From Tepidimonas thermarum (lineage in GTDB: Bacteria > Pseudomonadota > Gammaproteobacteria > Burkholderiales > Burkholderiaceae_C): a DNA stretch of 35,886 bases. The notes beneath the pieces were generated by a model. The model worked only from the letters and a program-made list of their open reading frames with translations. It was not told the origin of the DNA and did no database searches. Shown piece after piece: positions 7,885 through 17,548 of this stretch (the first letter of the stretch is position 1; each line of letters begins with the position of its first letter). The position numbers were made by a program, and so were the translations under genes. The DNA lies in the NCBI RefSeq assembly GCF_007556705.1, contig NZ_VJOL01000028.1:1-35886 (forward strand), given 5' to 3'.

Positions 7885-8456
7885 CACTTCGCACCCTTTT
7901 GCTGTCCCCGGCTCCGCGCAGGCGGGCCGTCTGGCTGGCGCCGCTGCTGCTGGCGCTGGGCGGGTGCTCGGCGCTCGACGGCGCCACGCAGCGCCTGTCC
8001 AACCTGGGCGGGCTGGTCACGCCGTACCGCATGGACATTTTGCAGGGCAACGTCGTCGTGCGCGAGCAGGTGCAGGCGCTGCAGCCGGGCATGACGCGTG
8101 AGCAGGTGCAGGGCATCCTGGGCACGCCGCTGGTGGCCAGTGTGTTCCATGCCAACCGCTGGGACTATGTGTTCGTGTTCCAGCGCCAGGGCCAGGCCCC
8201 GCAGCGCCGCGTGGTCACGGTCTTTTTCGAGGGCGATCGGCTGCAGCGGGTGCAGGCCGATGAGCTGCCGAGCGAGGAGGAGTTCGTCGCCTCGCTCGAT
8301 ACCCGCCGCCGCGCGGACAAACCCCCGGTGCTGGAGGCGTCGGAAGAGCAGCTCAAGGCCTTCGAGGCCAAGGCCCCGGCACCGCGCCCGGCGGCCCCCG
8401 CGCCGGCGCCGGCTGCGCCGGCCGCCACCAGCTACCCACCGCTCGAGTCCCGTTGA
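7881..8456 (+). CDS. bamE: Outer-membrane lipoprotein BamE (SmpA/OmlA)
   Basis: Lipoprotein subunit of the BAM complex that folds beta-barrel proteins into the outer membrane. The 191-residue precursor has a basic N-terminus, a hydrophobic segment and a lipobox LALGGC with C29 as the lipidated cysteine. The mature part carries the family motif [12 protein letters not shown] followed by [18 protein letters not shown] and a WDYVF strand. The C-terminus extends into a Pro/Ala-rich low-complexity tail (about residues 165-185), longer than enteric BamE but common in this order. It diverges from fur and is followed 29 bp later by dapB. Confidence 0.95.
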   Translation: MTLRTLLLSPAPRRRAVWLAPLLLALGGCSALDGATQRLSNLGGLVTPYRMDILQGNVVVREQVQALQPGMTREQVQGILGTPLVASVFHANRWDYVFVFQRQGQAPQRRVVTVFFEGDRLQRVQADELPSEEEFVASLDTRRRADKPPVLEASEEQLKAFEAKAPAPRPAAPAPAPAAPAATSYPPLESR

Positions 8457-8485
8457 GCCCTGTTGACCCCTGCTGACCCCGTTGG

Positions 8486-9307
8486 ATGGCCATGACCGCT
8501 TCCACCCCCCACCGCGTTGCCATTGCCGGCGCCAGCGGCCGCATGGGCCGCATGCTGATCGAGGCGGTGCAAGCCGCCGCCGACTGCGTGCTGTCCGCCG
8601 CCCTGGACCGCCCGGACAGTCCCGCCCTTGGCCAGGACGCGGCCGCGTTTACCGGGCAACCCGCCGGCGTCGTCATTGCCGCCGATGTGGACGCCGCCCT
8701 GGCCGCCAGCGATGTGCTGATCGACTTCACCCGCCCCGAGGGCACGATGCAGCACGTGCAGGCCTGCGTGCGCCACGGGGTGGCGTTGGTCATTGGCACC
8801 ACCGGGTTCACCGAGGCGCAAAAAGCCGCCATCGCCGATGCGGCGCAGCACATCCCGATCGTCATGGCGCCCAACATGAGCGTGGGGGTCAACGTCACGC
8901 TCAAGCTGCTGGAGATGGCCGCGCGCGCGCTGTCGGGCGGCTACGACATCGAGATCGTCGAGGCGCACCACCGCCACAAGGTCGATGCGCCCAGCGGCAC
9001 CGCGCTCAAAATGGGCGAGGTCATCGCCGCGGCGCAAGGCCGGCGGCTGCAGGACTGCGCGGTGTACGAACGCGTGGGCCACACCGGCGAGCGCCCGGCC
9101 GGCGCGATCGGCTTTGCCACCGTGCGCGGCGGCGACGTGGTGGGCGACCATACGGTGATGTTCCTGGGCACCGGCGAGCGCATCGAGATCACGCACAAGT
9201 CCAGCAGCCGCGCCACCTATGCGCAGGGCAGTCTGCGCGCGGTGCGGTTTTTGGCGGGGCGGCGCAGCGGGTTGTACGACATGTTCGACGTGCTCGGGCT
9301 GCGCTGA
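8486..9307 (+). CDS. dapB: 4-hydroxy-tetrahydrodipicolinate reductase
   Basis: NAD(P)H-dependent cytosolic enzyme of the diaminopimelate/lysine pathway, supplying peptidoglycan precursors. The 273-residue protein begins with the Rossmann motif [11 protein letters not shown] (11-21). It has IGTTGF around 103-108 and the catalytic HHRHK motif at 161-165 (H161 and K165), followed by DAPSGTAL. It ends at [10 protein letters not shown], the normal C-terminus. ATG at 8492 is an alternative start two codons later; neither has a strong ribosome-binding site. It lies downstream of bamE on the same strand. Confidence 0.96.
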   Translation: MAMTASTPHRVAIAGASGRMGRMLIEAVQAAADCVLSAALDRPDSPALGQDAAAFTGQPAGVVIAADVDAALAASDVLIDFTRPEGTMQHVQACVRHGVALVIGTTGFTEAQKAAIADAAQHIPIVMAPNMSVGVNVTLKLLEMAARALSGGYDIEIVEAHHRHKVDAPSGTALKMGEVIAAAQGRRLQDCAVYERVGHTGERPAGAIGFATVRGGDVVGDHTVMFLGTGERIEITHKSSSRATYAQGSLRAVRFLAGRRSGLYDMFDVLGLR

Positions 9308-9360
9308 CGCGGTGTCGGCGCGCGCCCGGGTCCCGTTCCAACCGAGGAGCAACGGCAGCC

Positions 9361-10080
<720 letters not shown>

Positions 10081-10125
10081 TCCGCCCCAGCCAGCCGCTG
10101 GGCGGGCAGGTGGCGGTGGCGCCGA

Positions 10126-10131
10126 TACAAT
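10126..10131 (+). promoter_or_regulatory. Candidate -10 element (TACAAT) of leuS
   Basis: TACAAT lies in the 134-bp gap before leuS, 83 bp from its ATG, with no clear -35. The predicted leader then contains a hairpin (10164-10190). Confidence 0.3.
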
Positions 10132-10163
10132 CGCGCGACGATCGTTCATTCCCAGGCGTCCGT

Positions 10164-10190
10164 CCGCCCCCGCCGCTGGCCGGGGGGCGG
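10164..10190 (+). promoter_or_regulatory. Hairpin in the leuS leader
   Basis: CCGCCCCC at 10164-10171 pairs with GGGGGCGG at 10183-10190 around an 11-nt loop, 24 bp before the leuS ATG. There is no T-run and no leucine-rich leader peptide, so classical attenuation is not supported. It may influence initiation, because leuS also lacks an obvious ribosome-binding site. Confidence 0.3.
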
Positions 10191-10214
10191 TCGGGCGCGT
10201 TGCTGTTGCGCACC

Positions 10215-12917
10215 ATGCAAGACGCCTACACCCCCCGTGACGTGGAAGCCGCTGCCCAGGCCGCCTGGGCCGCACGCGACGCCTACCGCGTCACCGAAGA
10301 CACGACCAAGCCCAAGTTCTACGCCTGCTCCATGCTGCCCTACCCCAGCGGCAAGCTGCACATGGGGCATGTGCGCAACTACACCATCAACGACATGATG
10401 GCGCGCCAGTTGCGCATGAAGGGCTACAACGTCCTCATGCCCATGGGGTGGGACGCCTTTGGCCTGCCGGCCGAGAACGCCGCCATCAAAAACGGCGTGC
10501 CGCCTGCGCGCTGGACCTACGACAACATCGCCTACATGAAGCGGCAGATGCAGGCCATGGGCCTGGCCATCGACTGGAGCCGCGAGGTGGCGACCTGCGC
10601 CCCTGACTACTACAAGTGGAACCAGTGGCTGTTCCTGAAGATGCTCGAAAAGGGCATCGCCTACCGCAAGACGCAGGTGGTCAACTGGGACCCGGTGGAC
10701 CAGACCGTGCTGGCCAACGAGCAGGTCATCGACGGCCGCGGCTGGCGCACCGGCGCGCTGGTGGAAAAGCGCGAGATCCCCGGCTACTACCTGGCCATCA
10801 CGCAGTACGCCGAGGAGCTGCTGTCGGCCGTGGCCAACCCGGACGATCCCAACTACCTGGACGGCTGGCCCGAGCGCGTGCGGCTGATGCAGGAGAACTG
10901 GATCGGCAAGAGCACGGGCGTGCGCTTTGCCTTCACGCACGACATCCGCGACGCGCGCGGCGAGCCGATCCAGGACGGGCGGCTGTGGGTGTTCACCACC
11001 CGTGCCGACACCATCATGGGCGTGACCTTCTGCGCCGTGGCGCCGGAGCACCCGCTGGCGGCGCACGCCGCGGCGGGCAACCCCCAGCTTGCGGCCTTCA
11101 TCGAGCGCTGCAAGCTCGGCGGCACCACCGAAGCGGAGCTCGCCCTCAAAGAGAAGGAAGGCATGCCCACCGGCCTGACGGTCACGCACCCGCTCACCGG
11201 TGAGGCGGTGCCGGTGTGGGTGGGCAACTACGTGCTCATGGGCTACGGGGACGGCGCCGTCATGGGCGTGCCGGCGCACGACGAGCGCGACTTTGCCTTT
11301 GCCAAAAAATATGGGCTGCCCATCCGGCAGGTCATCGCGGTGGAGGGCGAGACGTTTTCCAGCGACGCCTGGGCCGACTGGTACGCCGACAAGCAGCGCG
11401 GGCGCTGCATCCACTCCGGCGTGCTGGACGGTCTGGACCACGCGCGCGCGGTCGACCAAGTGGCCGAGCTGCTCGCCGCCAAGGGCCTGGGCGAGAAGAA
11501 GACCACCTGGCGCCTGCGCGACTGGGGCATCAGCCGCCAGCGCTACTGGGGCACGCCGATCCCGATCATCCACTGCGACGACTGCGGCCCCGTGCCGGTG
11601 CCGTATGAGGATTTGCCGGTGGTGCTGCCCGAGGACCTGATCCCGGACGGGTCGGGCAATCCGCTGACCAAGTGCGAATCGTTCCTGAAGGTCGATTGTC
11701 CCAAGTGCGGCAAGCCCGCCCGGCGCGAGACCGACACCATGGACACCTTCGTCGATTCGTCCTGGTACTTCATGCGCTATTGCGACCCGACCAACGCCGA
11801 GGCGATGGTGGGCGATGGCACGCGCTACTGGATGCCGATGGACCAGTACATCGGCGGCATCGAGCACGCCATCTTGCACCTGCTCTACGCGCGCTTTTGG
11901 ACCAAGGTCATGCGCGACCTGGGGCTGGTGGCGGTGGATGAGCCTTTCAAGCGGCTGCTCACCCAGGGCATGGTGCTCAACCACATCTACAGCCGCCGCA
12001 CGTCCAAGGGCGCCAAGGAGTATTTCTGGCCGCACGACGTGGAGCACGTGCTCGACGACGCGGGCAAGATCGTGGGCGCGCGGCTCAAGCGCGACGTGCC
12101 CAGCGCCGATGGCGTGCTGCCGGCGGGCACGCCGATCGACTACGAGGGCGTGGGCACCATGTCCAAGTCCAAGAACAACGGGGTCGATCCGCAGGATCTG
12201 ATCGAGAAGTACGGCGCCGACACCGCGCGCCTGTACACCATGTTTACCGCGCCACCGGAAGCCACGCTGGAGTGGAACGACGCCGCGGTGGAGGGCAGCC
12301 ACCGCTTCCTCAAGCGCGTGTGGGCCTTTGGCCGGCGGCTGGCGCAGATGGACTTTGGCGCCGCGCAGCAGGCGGTGCAGGGCGCCGCGTCGCTGGGCGA
12401 TGTGGCCTTTGGCGCACGCGCCAAGGCGTTGCGGCACGACATCCACAGCCTGCTCAAACAAATCGACTACGACTACCAGCGCATGCAGTACAACACCGTG
12501 GTGTCCGGCTGCATGAAGATGCTCAACGCGCTGGAGGGCTTCGACCCCACGGACGAGCCGGGCGGCGGCGTGGCCCTGATCGAGGGCTTTGGCATCCTGT
12601 TGCGCTGCCTGTATCCGGCCACCCCGCACCTGACCTGGGTGTTGTGGCAGCAGCTCGGCTACGCCGGCGCGCTGGGTGATCTGCTCGATGCCCCGTGGCC
12701 GCAGCCGGACGAAGCCGCGCTGCGGCGCGATGCGATCGAGCTCGTGCTGCAGATCAACGGCAAGGTGCGCGGCAGCCTGACCGTGCCGGCCGATGCCGAT
12801 CGCGCCGCCATCGAGGCCGCCGCGCTGGCCGCGCCGGAAGTGGCGCGCTACGGCGAGGGCCGCGCTCCCAAGAAGGTGGTGGTGGTGCCCGGCCGCCTGG
12901 TCAACGTGGTGGTCTGA
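10215..12917 (+). CDS. leuS: Leucyl-tRNA synthetase
   Basis: Class Ia aminoacyl-tRNA synthetase charging tRNA-Leu in the cytosol. The 900-residue protein starts [18 protein letters not shown]. The HIGH-type motif is HMGH at 49-52 ([15 protein letters not shown]) and the KMSKS motif is MSKSK near 649-653. The inserted CP1 editing domain is present, with [12 protein letters not shown] and [16 protein letters not shown], so proofreading should be intact. A zinc-type cysteine set (CDDCG and CPKCGKP) is also visible. It ends with the anticodon-binding region and the tail [14 protein letters not shown]. lptE begins two bases after its stop, indicating one transcript. Confidence 0.98.
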   Translation: MQDAYTPRDVEAAAQAAWAARDAYRVTEDTTKPKFYACSMLPYPSGKLHMGHVRNYTINDMMARQLRMKGYNVLMPMGWDAFGLPAENAAIKNGVPPARWTYDNIAYMKRQMQAMGLAIDWSREVATCAPDYYKWNQWLFLKMLEKGIAYRKTQVVNWDPVDQTVLANEQVIDGRGWRTGALVEKREIPGYYLAITQYAEELLSAVANPDDPNYLDGWPERVRLMQENWIGKSTGVRFAFTHDIRDARGEPIQDGRLWVFTTRADTIMGVTFCAVAPEHPLAAHAAAGNPQLAAFIERCKLGGTTEAELALKEKEGMPTGLTVTHPLTGEAVPVWVGNYVLMGYGDGAVMGVPAHDERDFAFAKKYGLPIRQVIAVEGETFSSDAWADWYADKQRGRCIHSGVLDGLDHARAVDQVAELLAAKGLGEKKTTWRLRDWGISRQRYWGTPIPIIHCDDCGPVPVPYEDLPVVLPEDLIPDGSGNPLTKCESFLKVDCPKCGKPARRETDTMDTFVDSSWYFMRYCDPTNAEAMVGDGTRYWMPMDQYIGGIEHAILHLLYARFWTKVMRDLGLVAVDEPFKRLLTQGMVLNHIYSRRTSKGAKEYFWPHDVEHVLDDAGKIVGARLKRDVPSADGVLPAGTPIDYEGVGTMSKSKNNGVDPQDLIEKYGADTARLYTMFTAPPEATLEWNDAAVEGSHRFLKRVWAFGRRLAQMDFGAAQQAVQGAASLGDVAFGARAKALRHDIHSLLKQIDYDYQRMQYNTVVSGCMKMLNALEGFDPTDEPGGGVALIEGFGILLRCLYPATPHLTWVLWQQLGYAGALGDLLDAPWPQPDEAALRRDAIELVLQINGKVRGSLTVPADADRAAIEAAALAAPEVARYGEGRAPKKVVVVPGRLVNVVV

Positions 12918-12919
12918 AC

Positions 12920-13450
12920 GTGGCCACGCGGCGTGCCTGGGTGCGCGGGGCGGCGCTGGCGGCCATGGCGGCCACCGCCCTGGCGGGCTGCGGCTTTCGG
13001 CTGCGGGGGGCGGGGCTGCGCTTTGCCTTTCGCACCCTGCGCGTACAGGCCGGCGCCGACTCGGACGTGCTGCAGCGCCTGCGCGCCCAGCTGCAAGCGG
13101 CCGGCGTGGCGGTGCTGGACGCCACGGCGCGCGGGCCCGATGGCGAGGCGGCCGTGCCCGATGTCATTTTGCAGGTGCTGCAGGACCAGCGCGAGCGTGT
13201 GGTGGTGGGCACCACCGCGGCGGGGCAGGTGCGCGAACTGGCGCTGCGCCGGCGCGTGCGCTTTGCGCTGCGCACGCCCGGCGGGCGGGAATTGATCGCG
13301 CCCACCGAGCTGCTGCAAGAGCGCGAGCTGAGTTTTTCCGAAACCGTCGTGCTGGGCAAAGAGGCCGAAGAGGCCTTGCTGTTCGACGACATGCGCACCG
13401 CCATCGTGCGCCAGCTGCTCGTGCGGTTGAGCGCGGTCAGCGCGCTCTGA
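12920..13450 (+). CDS. lptE: LPS-assembly lipoprotein LptE
   Basis: Outer-membrane lipoprotein that plugs LptD and helps insert lipopolysaccharide into the outer leaflet. From GTG at 12920 the product is 176 residues, with a twin-Arg-rich N-terminus, a hydrophobic stretch and the lipobox LAGC (C24). GFRLRG follows, the usual LptE start of the mature protein. Further family features are FSETVVLGKEAEEALLFDDMR and IVRQLLVRLS near the C-terminus. The GTG start sits two bases after the leuS stop, so translation is likely coupled. holA usually follows in this order, but here a chemoreceptor and an arginase come first. Confidence 0.92.
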   Translation: MATRRAWVRGAALAAMAATALAGCGFRLRGAGLRFAFRTLRVQAGADSDVLQRLRAQLQAAGVAVLDATARGPDGEAAVPDVILQVLQDQRERVVVGTTAAGQVRELALRRRVRFALRTPGGRELIAPTELLQERELSFSETVVLGKEAEEALLFDDMRTAIVRQLLVRLSAVSAL

Positions 13451-13540
13451 AGCGGCGGCTGCTCGATTGCCCGTATTCCACCGTCTGCTGTTTGCGCGGA
13501 TACTGCGCGCCATCACCAAACACCCATTGGGGACGTCGTC

Positions 13541-15373
13541 ATGTGGGGAATTCAGTCGTTGCGGTGGCGGCTCATCGTGGCCGCCACGGCGCTGGCCGTG
13601 GTCAGCGTCGGTGTCGTGTCCACCGTCAACATCCTGATTGCGCGGGCCGCCGTCCGCGACACCATCGCGCAAGACGCCGCTGCGTTGGCGCAGGCGCGTG
13701 CTGCGGCGACGGCCGACGTGATCGCCGTCGCGCGCCGGGGGGTCGAAGCGCTGCTGCCGGCGGTGGACGAGCCGGATCCGCTGCCGTCGTTGCAAAAGGT
13801 GGCGCGCACCGTCGGCTACGACACCACCTACATCGGCTATGCGGACAAGCGCACGGCCTTTTCCAGCCCGCAGGACTTGCCGCCCGACTACGATCCGACG
13901 ACCCGGCCCTGGTACCAGTTGGCAAGCCGCAGCGAAGGCGTGGTGCTGACCGAGCCCTATGTGGATGCCGGCACGAAGCGGCTGGTCCTGACGTTGGCTG
14001 CGGCGCGGCGCGATGGCGCCCAGGTGCAGGCGGTGGTGGCGGGCGACATCTTCCTGGATGCCGTGCAAGCCAGCATCGACGCCATCAAGCCCACGCCCTC
14101 GAGCAACGCCTTCATCGTGGCGCGCGATGGCCGTTTGGTGGTGCATCCGAATCTGGACCTGATCCTGCAGCCGGCCGAACGGTTGACGCCGGCGTTGGCG
14201 GCTGGCGCGTTGGCGGCGCTGGATGCACAACCCGTCAACGCGACGATCGATGGCCAGCCACGGCTGTTGGTGGCCCGTCCAATCGCGGGCACAGACTGGC
14301 GGCTCGTCATCGCGATGCACGAAGGCGAAGCCATGGCAGCCGTGCGCGCGTTGGAAATCAACTCGCTGGTGGGGGCGCTGGTGGTGGGGGCGCTGTCGGC
14401 GTTGGTCATCGGCGTCTTGGTCCACGCATCGCTGCGGCCCCTGCGGCGGCTGGATGCCGCGCTGGAGGAGGTGGCCTCGGGCGACAGCGACTTGACGCGG
14501 CGCCTGAGTACCTCGGGCGTGCGCGAGGTGGCGCGCATCAGCGAACACTTCAACGCCTTTGTGGCCAAGCTGCAGTCGGTGCTCGTCGATATTCGACACG
14601 CCAGCACGCAGGTGCACACGGCGGCGGAAGAAATTTCCGCGGGCAACCTGGACCTGTCCACACGCACGGAGCATGCGGCGTCGAGCTTGGAGGAGACGGC
14701 TGCGACGATGGAGGAGCTCACCGATGCCGTGGCCCAAACCGCTCAACACGCGCAGCAGGCCAATCGCCGGGCGACGGAAGTAGCGGGCGCTGCCGAGCGC
14801 GGGGGCGGCGTGATGCAGGCGGTCACGACCAAGATGGCCAACATTTCCTCGACCTCGCAACGGGTTGGGGAGATCGTCAATGTCATCGACGGGATAGCCT
14901 TTCAGACCAACATTCTGGCGCTCAATGCCGCGGTGGAGGCGGCGCGCGCCGGCGAGGCCGGACGTGGTTTTGCGGTGGTCGCGGCCGAGGTGCGCGCGCT
15001 GGCGCAACGCAGCGCGCAAGCGGCCAAGGAAATCAAGACCCTGATCGAATCGTCGGTCGGGGAGGTGCAGGAAGGTTCTGTGCTGGTCAACGATGCGGGC
15101 GCGGAAATCGCCAGGATCGTGGAGGAGGTCAAAGCGCTGGCCGCCATGATCCGGGATATCGCGGCGGATGCCGAGCATCAGCAACACGGCATTGCGCAGA
15201 TCGGCGCAGCGGTCTCGGCACTGGACCAAACCACGCAGCAAAATGCCGCGCTCGTCGAACAGGGGGCCGCGGCGGCCACCGCGCTCAAGCAGCAAGCGGC
15301 CGATTTGGCCGCTGCGGTGGCACGTTTTCGCATCGACCACGAGGCGGCGCGCCCCGCGTTGCCACCGCGCTGA
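13541..15373 (+). CDS. Methyl-accepting chemotaxis protein with dCache amino-acid-type sensor
   Basis: Inner-membrane chemoreceptor of 610 residues. TM1 is at about 10-33, the periplasmic dCache domain at about 35-272, TM2 at 274-296, HAMP at about 297-350, and the cytoplasmic signalling helices to the end. The conserved hairpin tip is at about 447-480 (GIAFQTNILALNAAVEAARA). In the sensor, Y117, R122, W124, Y125, Y140, D142 and D169 occur with the spacing I recall for the amino-acid-binding motif of PctA-type receptors, so an amino-acid ligand is likely. There is no C-terminal CheR-tethering pentapeptide; it ends PALPPR. GGGGA lies about nine bases before the ATG. The gene lies between lptE and holA and is convergent with arginase, with stops 21 bp apart. 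Confidence 0.95.
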   Translation: MWGIQSLRWRLIVAATALAVVSVGVVSTVNILIARAAVRDTIAQDAAALAQARAAATADVIAVARRGVEALLPAVDEPDPLPSLQKVARTVGYDTTYIGYADKRTAFSSPQDLPPDYDPTTRPWYQLASRSEGVVLTEPYVDAGTKRLVLTLAAARRDGAQVQAVVAGDIFLDAVQASIDAIKPTPSSNAFIVARDGRLVVHPNLDLILQPAERLTPALAAGALAALDAQPVNATIDGQPRLLVARPIAGTDWRLVIAMHEGEAMAAVRALEINSLVGALVVGALSALVIGVLVHASLRPLRRLDAALEEVASGDSDLTRRLSTSGVREVARISEHFNAFVAKLQSVLVDIRHASTQVHTAAEEISAGNLDLSTRTEHAASSLEETAATMEELTDAVAQTAQHAQQANRRATEVAGAAERGGGVMQAVTTKMANISSTSQRVGEIVNVIDGIAFQTNILALNAAVEAARAGEAGRGFAVVAAEVRALAQRSAQAAKEIKTLIESSVGEVQEGSVLVNDAGAEIARIVEEVKALAAMIRDIAADAEHQQHGIAQIGAAVSALDQTTQQNAALVEQGAAAATALKQQAADLAAAVARFRIDHEAARPALPPR

Positions 15374-15394
15374 CGGCACCCCCGATCAGGCGCG

Positions 15395-16342
15395 TCAGGA
15401 TCCGCCGCGGCGCGCCTGGTGCTCGCGCATCAGCGTGCTCTTGCCAAACAGGCTCTCGATCAGGTCCACGGCCAGCAGCGCGGTGCGGTTGCGCACGTCC
15501 AGCGCCGGGTTGAGCTCCATCACGTCCAGGCTGGCCAGCCGCCCGGTGTCGGCGATCATTTCCATGCACAGCTGCGCCTCGCGGTAGGTGGGGCCGCCGG
15601 GCACGGTCGTGCCCACGCCGGGCGCGATGTCCGGGTCCAGAAAATCGACGTCGAAGCTCACGTGCAGGTGGGTGTCGGCGTCCAGCCCGGCCAGGGCCTG
15701 CTCCATGGTGTGGCGCATGCCCATTTCGTCGATGTAGCGCATGTCGTAGACCTCCAGCCCCTGCTCGTGCACGAAGCGCTTTTCGCCCGGGTCCACGCTG
15801 CGGATGCCGATTTGGCGCACCTGATCGGGGCGCAGCGCCGGGCCGGCGCCGCCCAGGTGCACCAGCGCCTCGGGGCCAAAGCCGCACAGGCATGCCACGG
15901 GCATGCCGTGCAGGTTGCCGCTGGGCGTAAGCCGTGAGGTGTTGAAGTCCGCATGCGCGTCCAGCCACAGCACGCGCAGCTTTTTGCCCACGGCGCGGCA
16001 GTGGCGCGCCACCGCGCTGATCGACCCCATCGCCAGACAGTGGTCGCCGCCAAGCAAAATGGGCAAGTGGCCGCTTTGCAGCTCGGCGTATATTGCATCG
16101 TGCACGGCGCGATTCCAGGCCACCACCTCGTCCAGGTGGCGGTAGCCATCGACGGCGGGGCGCCAGGGGTTGGCAGGGCCGTGCAGATTGCCACGGTCGA
16201 GCACGTGCAGGCCGTGCGACTCCAGCGCCGCCTGCAGCCCGGCCACGCGCAGCGCCTCCGGTCCCATGGAGGCGCCACGCGCGCCAGCGCCAACGTCGGT
16301 GGGCGCGCCCACGAGCGCCACTGTGTGCCATCGGGTTGTCAT
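15395..16342 (-). CDS. rocF: Arginase
   Basis: Manganese enzyme of the ureohydrolase family, probably hydrolysing L-arginine to ornithine and urea. The 315-residue protein has all the binuclear-metal ligands: H101 in GGDHCLA, D128/H130/D132 in DAHADFN, and D231/D233 in SFDVDFLDPD. N143 and H145 lie in SGNLHGMP and E276 in MELNP. These substrate-site residues match arginase better than agmatinase or formimidoylglutamase. Start 16342 is supported by GGAGGA ten bases upstream (complement of 16353-16358). It is divergent from holA across 82 bp and convergent with the chemoreceptor. No other arginine-catabolism gene is adjacent. Confidence 0.92.
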   Translation of the reverse strand: MTTRWHTVALVGAPTDVGAGARGASMGPEALRVAGLQAALESHGLHVLDRGNLHGPANPWRPAVDGYRHLDEVVAWNRAVHDAIYAELQSGHLPILLGGDHCLAMGSISAVARHCRAVGKKLRVLWLDAHADFNTSRLTPSGNLHGMPVACLCGFGPEALVHLGGAGPALRPDQVRQIGIRSVDPGEKRFVHEQGLEVYDMRYIDEMGMRHTMEQALAGLDADTHLHVSFDVDFLDPDIAPGVGTTVPGGPTYREAQLCMEMIADTGRLASLDVMELNPALDVRNRTALLAVDLIESLFGKSTLMREHQARRGGS

Positions 16343-16411
16343 ACGAATCGGATCCTCCGAGCTTGAGCGAACGATGGGCCGTAGTGTGACATCGGTTGGC
16401 GCACTTCTGCC

Positions 16412-16417
16412 TAGAAT
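16412..16417 (+). promoter_or_regulatory. -10-like TAGAAT directly before holA
   Basis: TAGAAT ends seven bases before the holA ATG. If used as a -10, transcription would begin at or next to the start codon, giving a leaderless mRNA. No well-spaced -35 is seen. The same arrangement recurs before nlpC and pfkA. Confidence 0.4.
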
Positions 16418-16424
16418 CGCCGCC

Positions 16425-17480
16425 ATGCAAATCGGTGTCGCCCAGTTGCCGGCGCAGCTCCAGCGTGCGCTGGCGCCGTTGTACGTGGTGCACGGCGACG
16501 AGCCCTTGCTGGCGCTGGAGGCGGCCGACGCCATTCGCGCGGCGGCGCGCGCCGCGGGCCACACCGAGCGGACCGTCTTCACCGTCACGGGGGCGCAAGC
16601 GGACTGGAGTGCGATCCTGGCCGCGGGCGGCGCGCTGAGCCTGTTTGCCGACAAGCGTTTGGTCGAGGTGCGCATTCCGTCCGGCAAACCGGGTAAGGAC
16701 GGCGCCGAGGCGCTGCAGCGGCTGGCGGCGTCGGCCCCGCACGCCAGCGACACCGTGACCTTGGTGCTGTTGCCGCGGCTGGATGCTGCGACCCTGAAGA
16801 GCGCGTGGTGGGCCGCGCTGCAGGCGCACGGTGTGGTGGTGCGCGTGGACCCTGTGGAACGCGCGCAGTTGCCCGGCTGGATCGCCCAGCGCCTGCGCGC
16901 CCAGGGTCAGCACGTGGCCGCGGGCGAGGAGGGACAGCAGACCCTGGCGTTCATGGCCGAGCGGGTGGAGGGCAACCTGCTGGCGGCGCACCAGGAGATT
17001 GCCAAACTGGGGCTGCTCTACCCGCCCGGGGAACTGCGCTACGAGCAGGTGCGCACCGCGGTGCTGGACGTGGCGCGCTACGACCCGTTTCGCGTGCCCG
17101 AGGCGGTGCTCGACGGCGCGCCCGCGCGCGTGCAGCGCATGCTGGATGGTTTGCGTGCCGAGGGGGTGGCGCCCGTGCCGGTCCACTGGGCGCTGGCCGA
17201 GGAGTTGCGCACCCTGCACCGCGCACGCCTGGCGCTCGATGCGGGGCAGCCGCTGCCGCTGGTGTTGCGCGAGCTGCGCGTCTGGGGCGCGCGGGAAAAG
17301 CGCTACGAGCGCCTGCTGCCGCGGCTGCGCCGGCAACAGACCGCACGCTGGCTGGCCGAAGCGCAAACCGCCGATGGCATCGTCAAGGGCCTGAGCGCGC
17401 CGGAGTGGCCCACCGACCCCTGGTTGGCGTTGCAGCGCTTGGCGCTGACGGTGGCGGCGGGGTGTGCGGGGGGGCGCTGA
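16425..17480 (+). CDS. holA: DNA polymerase III subunit delta
   Basis: Clamp-loader subunit that opens the beta sliding clamp during replication. The 351-residue protein begins MQIGVAQLPAQLQRALAPLYVVHGDEPLL. YVVHGDEPLL is the hallmark N-terminus of delta, followed by the degenerate AAA+ fold with LFADKRLVEVRI and VTLVLLPRLD. The C-terminal collar domain carries WALAEELRTLHRAR. There is no ribosome-binding site upstream of the ATG, and TAGAAT lies seven bases before it, suggesting leaderless expression. It is divergent from arginase instead of being in the leuS-lptE operon, where it usually resides in relatives. Confidence 0.92.
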   Translation: MQIGVAQLPAQLQRALAPLYVVHGDEPLLALEAADAIRAAARAAGHTERTVFTVTGAQADWSAILAAGGALSLFADKRLVEVRIPSGKPGKDGAEALQRLAASAPHASDTVTLVLLPRLDAATLKSAWWAALQAHGVVVRVDPVERAQLPGWIAQRLRAQGQHVAAGEEGQQTLAFMAERVEGNLLAAHQEIAKLGLLYPPGELRYEQVRTAVLDVARYDPFRVPEAVLDGAPARVQRMLDGLRAEGVAPVPVHWALAEELRTLHRARLALDAGQPLPLVLRELRVWGAREKRYERLLPRLRRQQTARWLAEAQTADGIVKGLSAPEWPTDPWLALQRLALTVAAGCAGGR

Positions 17481-17498
17481 TGCGCTTGGTGCGCGTGC

Positions 17499-17531
17499 GA
17501 TCGGGCGCGTCGCGGAGGCATCCGCCCGATC
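17499..17531. promoter_or_regulatory. 9-bp inverted repeat between holA and the NlpC/P60 gene
   Basis: GATCGGGCG at 17499-17507 and CGCCCGATC at 17523-17531 are perfect inverse complements with a 15-nt spacer. The right arm ends four bases before the TAGCAT element (17535-17540). It could be a weak holA terminator (no T-run) or an operator for the downstream gene. Confidence 0.4.
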
Positions 17532-17534
17532 TGG

Positions 17535-17540
17535 TAGCAT
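17535..17540 (+). promoter_or_regulatory. -10-like TAGCAT directly before the NlpC/P60 gene
   Basis: TAGCAT lies eight bases before the ATG at 17549, again placing the predicted transcription start at the start codon. No ribosome-binding site is present in the eight intervening bases. Confidence 0.35.
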
Positions 17541-17548
17541 CCGCAACC

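Noticed and set aside
8440-8490. Short imperfect direct repeats (TGTTGACCCC-like) before dapB
   Set aside because: Units are few, diverged and about 10 bp long; chance low-complexity sequence is sufficient.
10081-10214. T-box or leucine attenuator before leuS
   Set aside because: There is no T-box sequence, no run of Leu codons in a leader frame and no T-rich terminator; only one hairpin is seen.
10146-12629. Very long minus-strand open frame opposite leuS
   Set aside because: It is a GC-rich shadow: leuS on the + strand is unmistakable over the same DNA, and the antisense product is low-complexity His/Arg/Gly/Ala with no recognisable domain.
12848-15379. Long minus-strand open frame opposite lptE and the chemoreceptor
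   Set aside because: It covers two well-supported genes and lacks any domain pattern; stop codons are simply rare in this GC-rich DNA.
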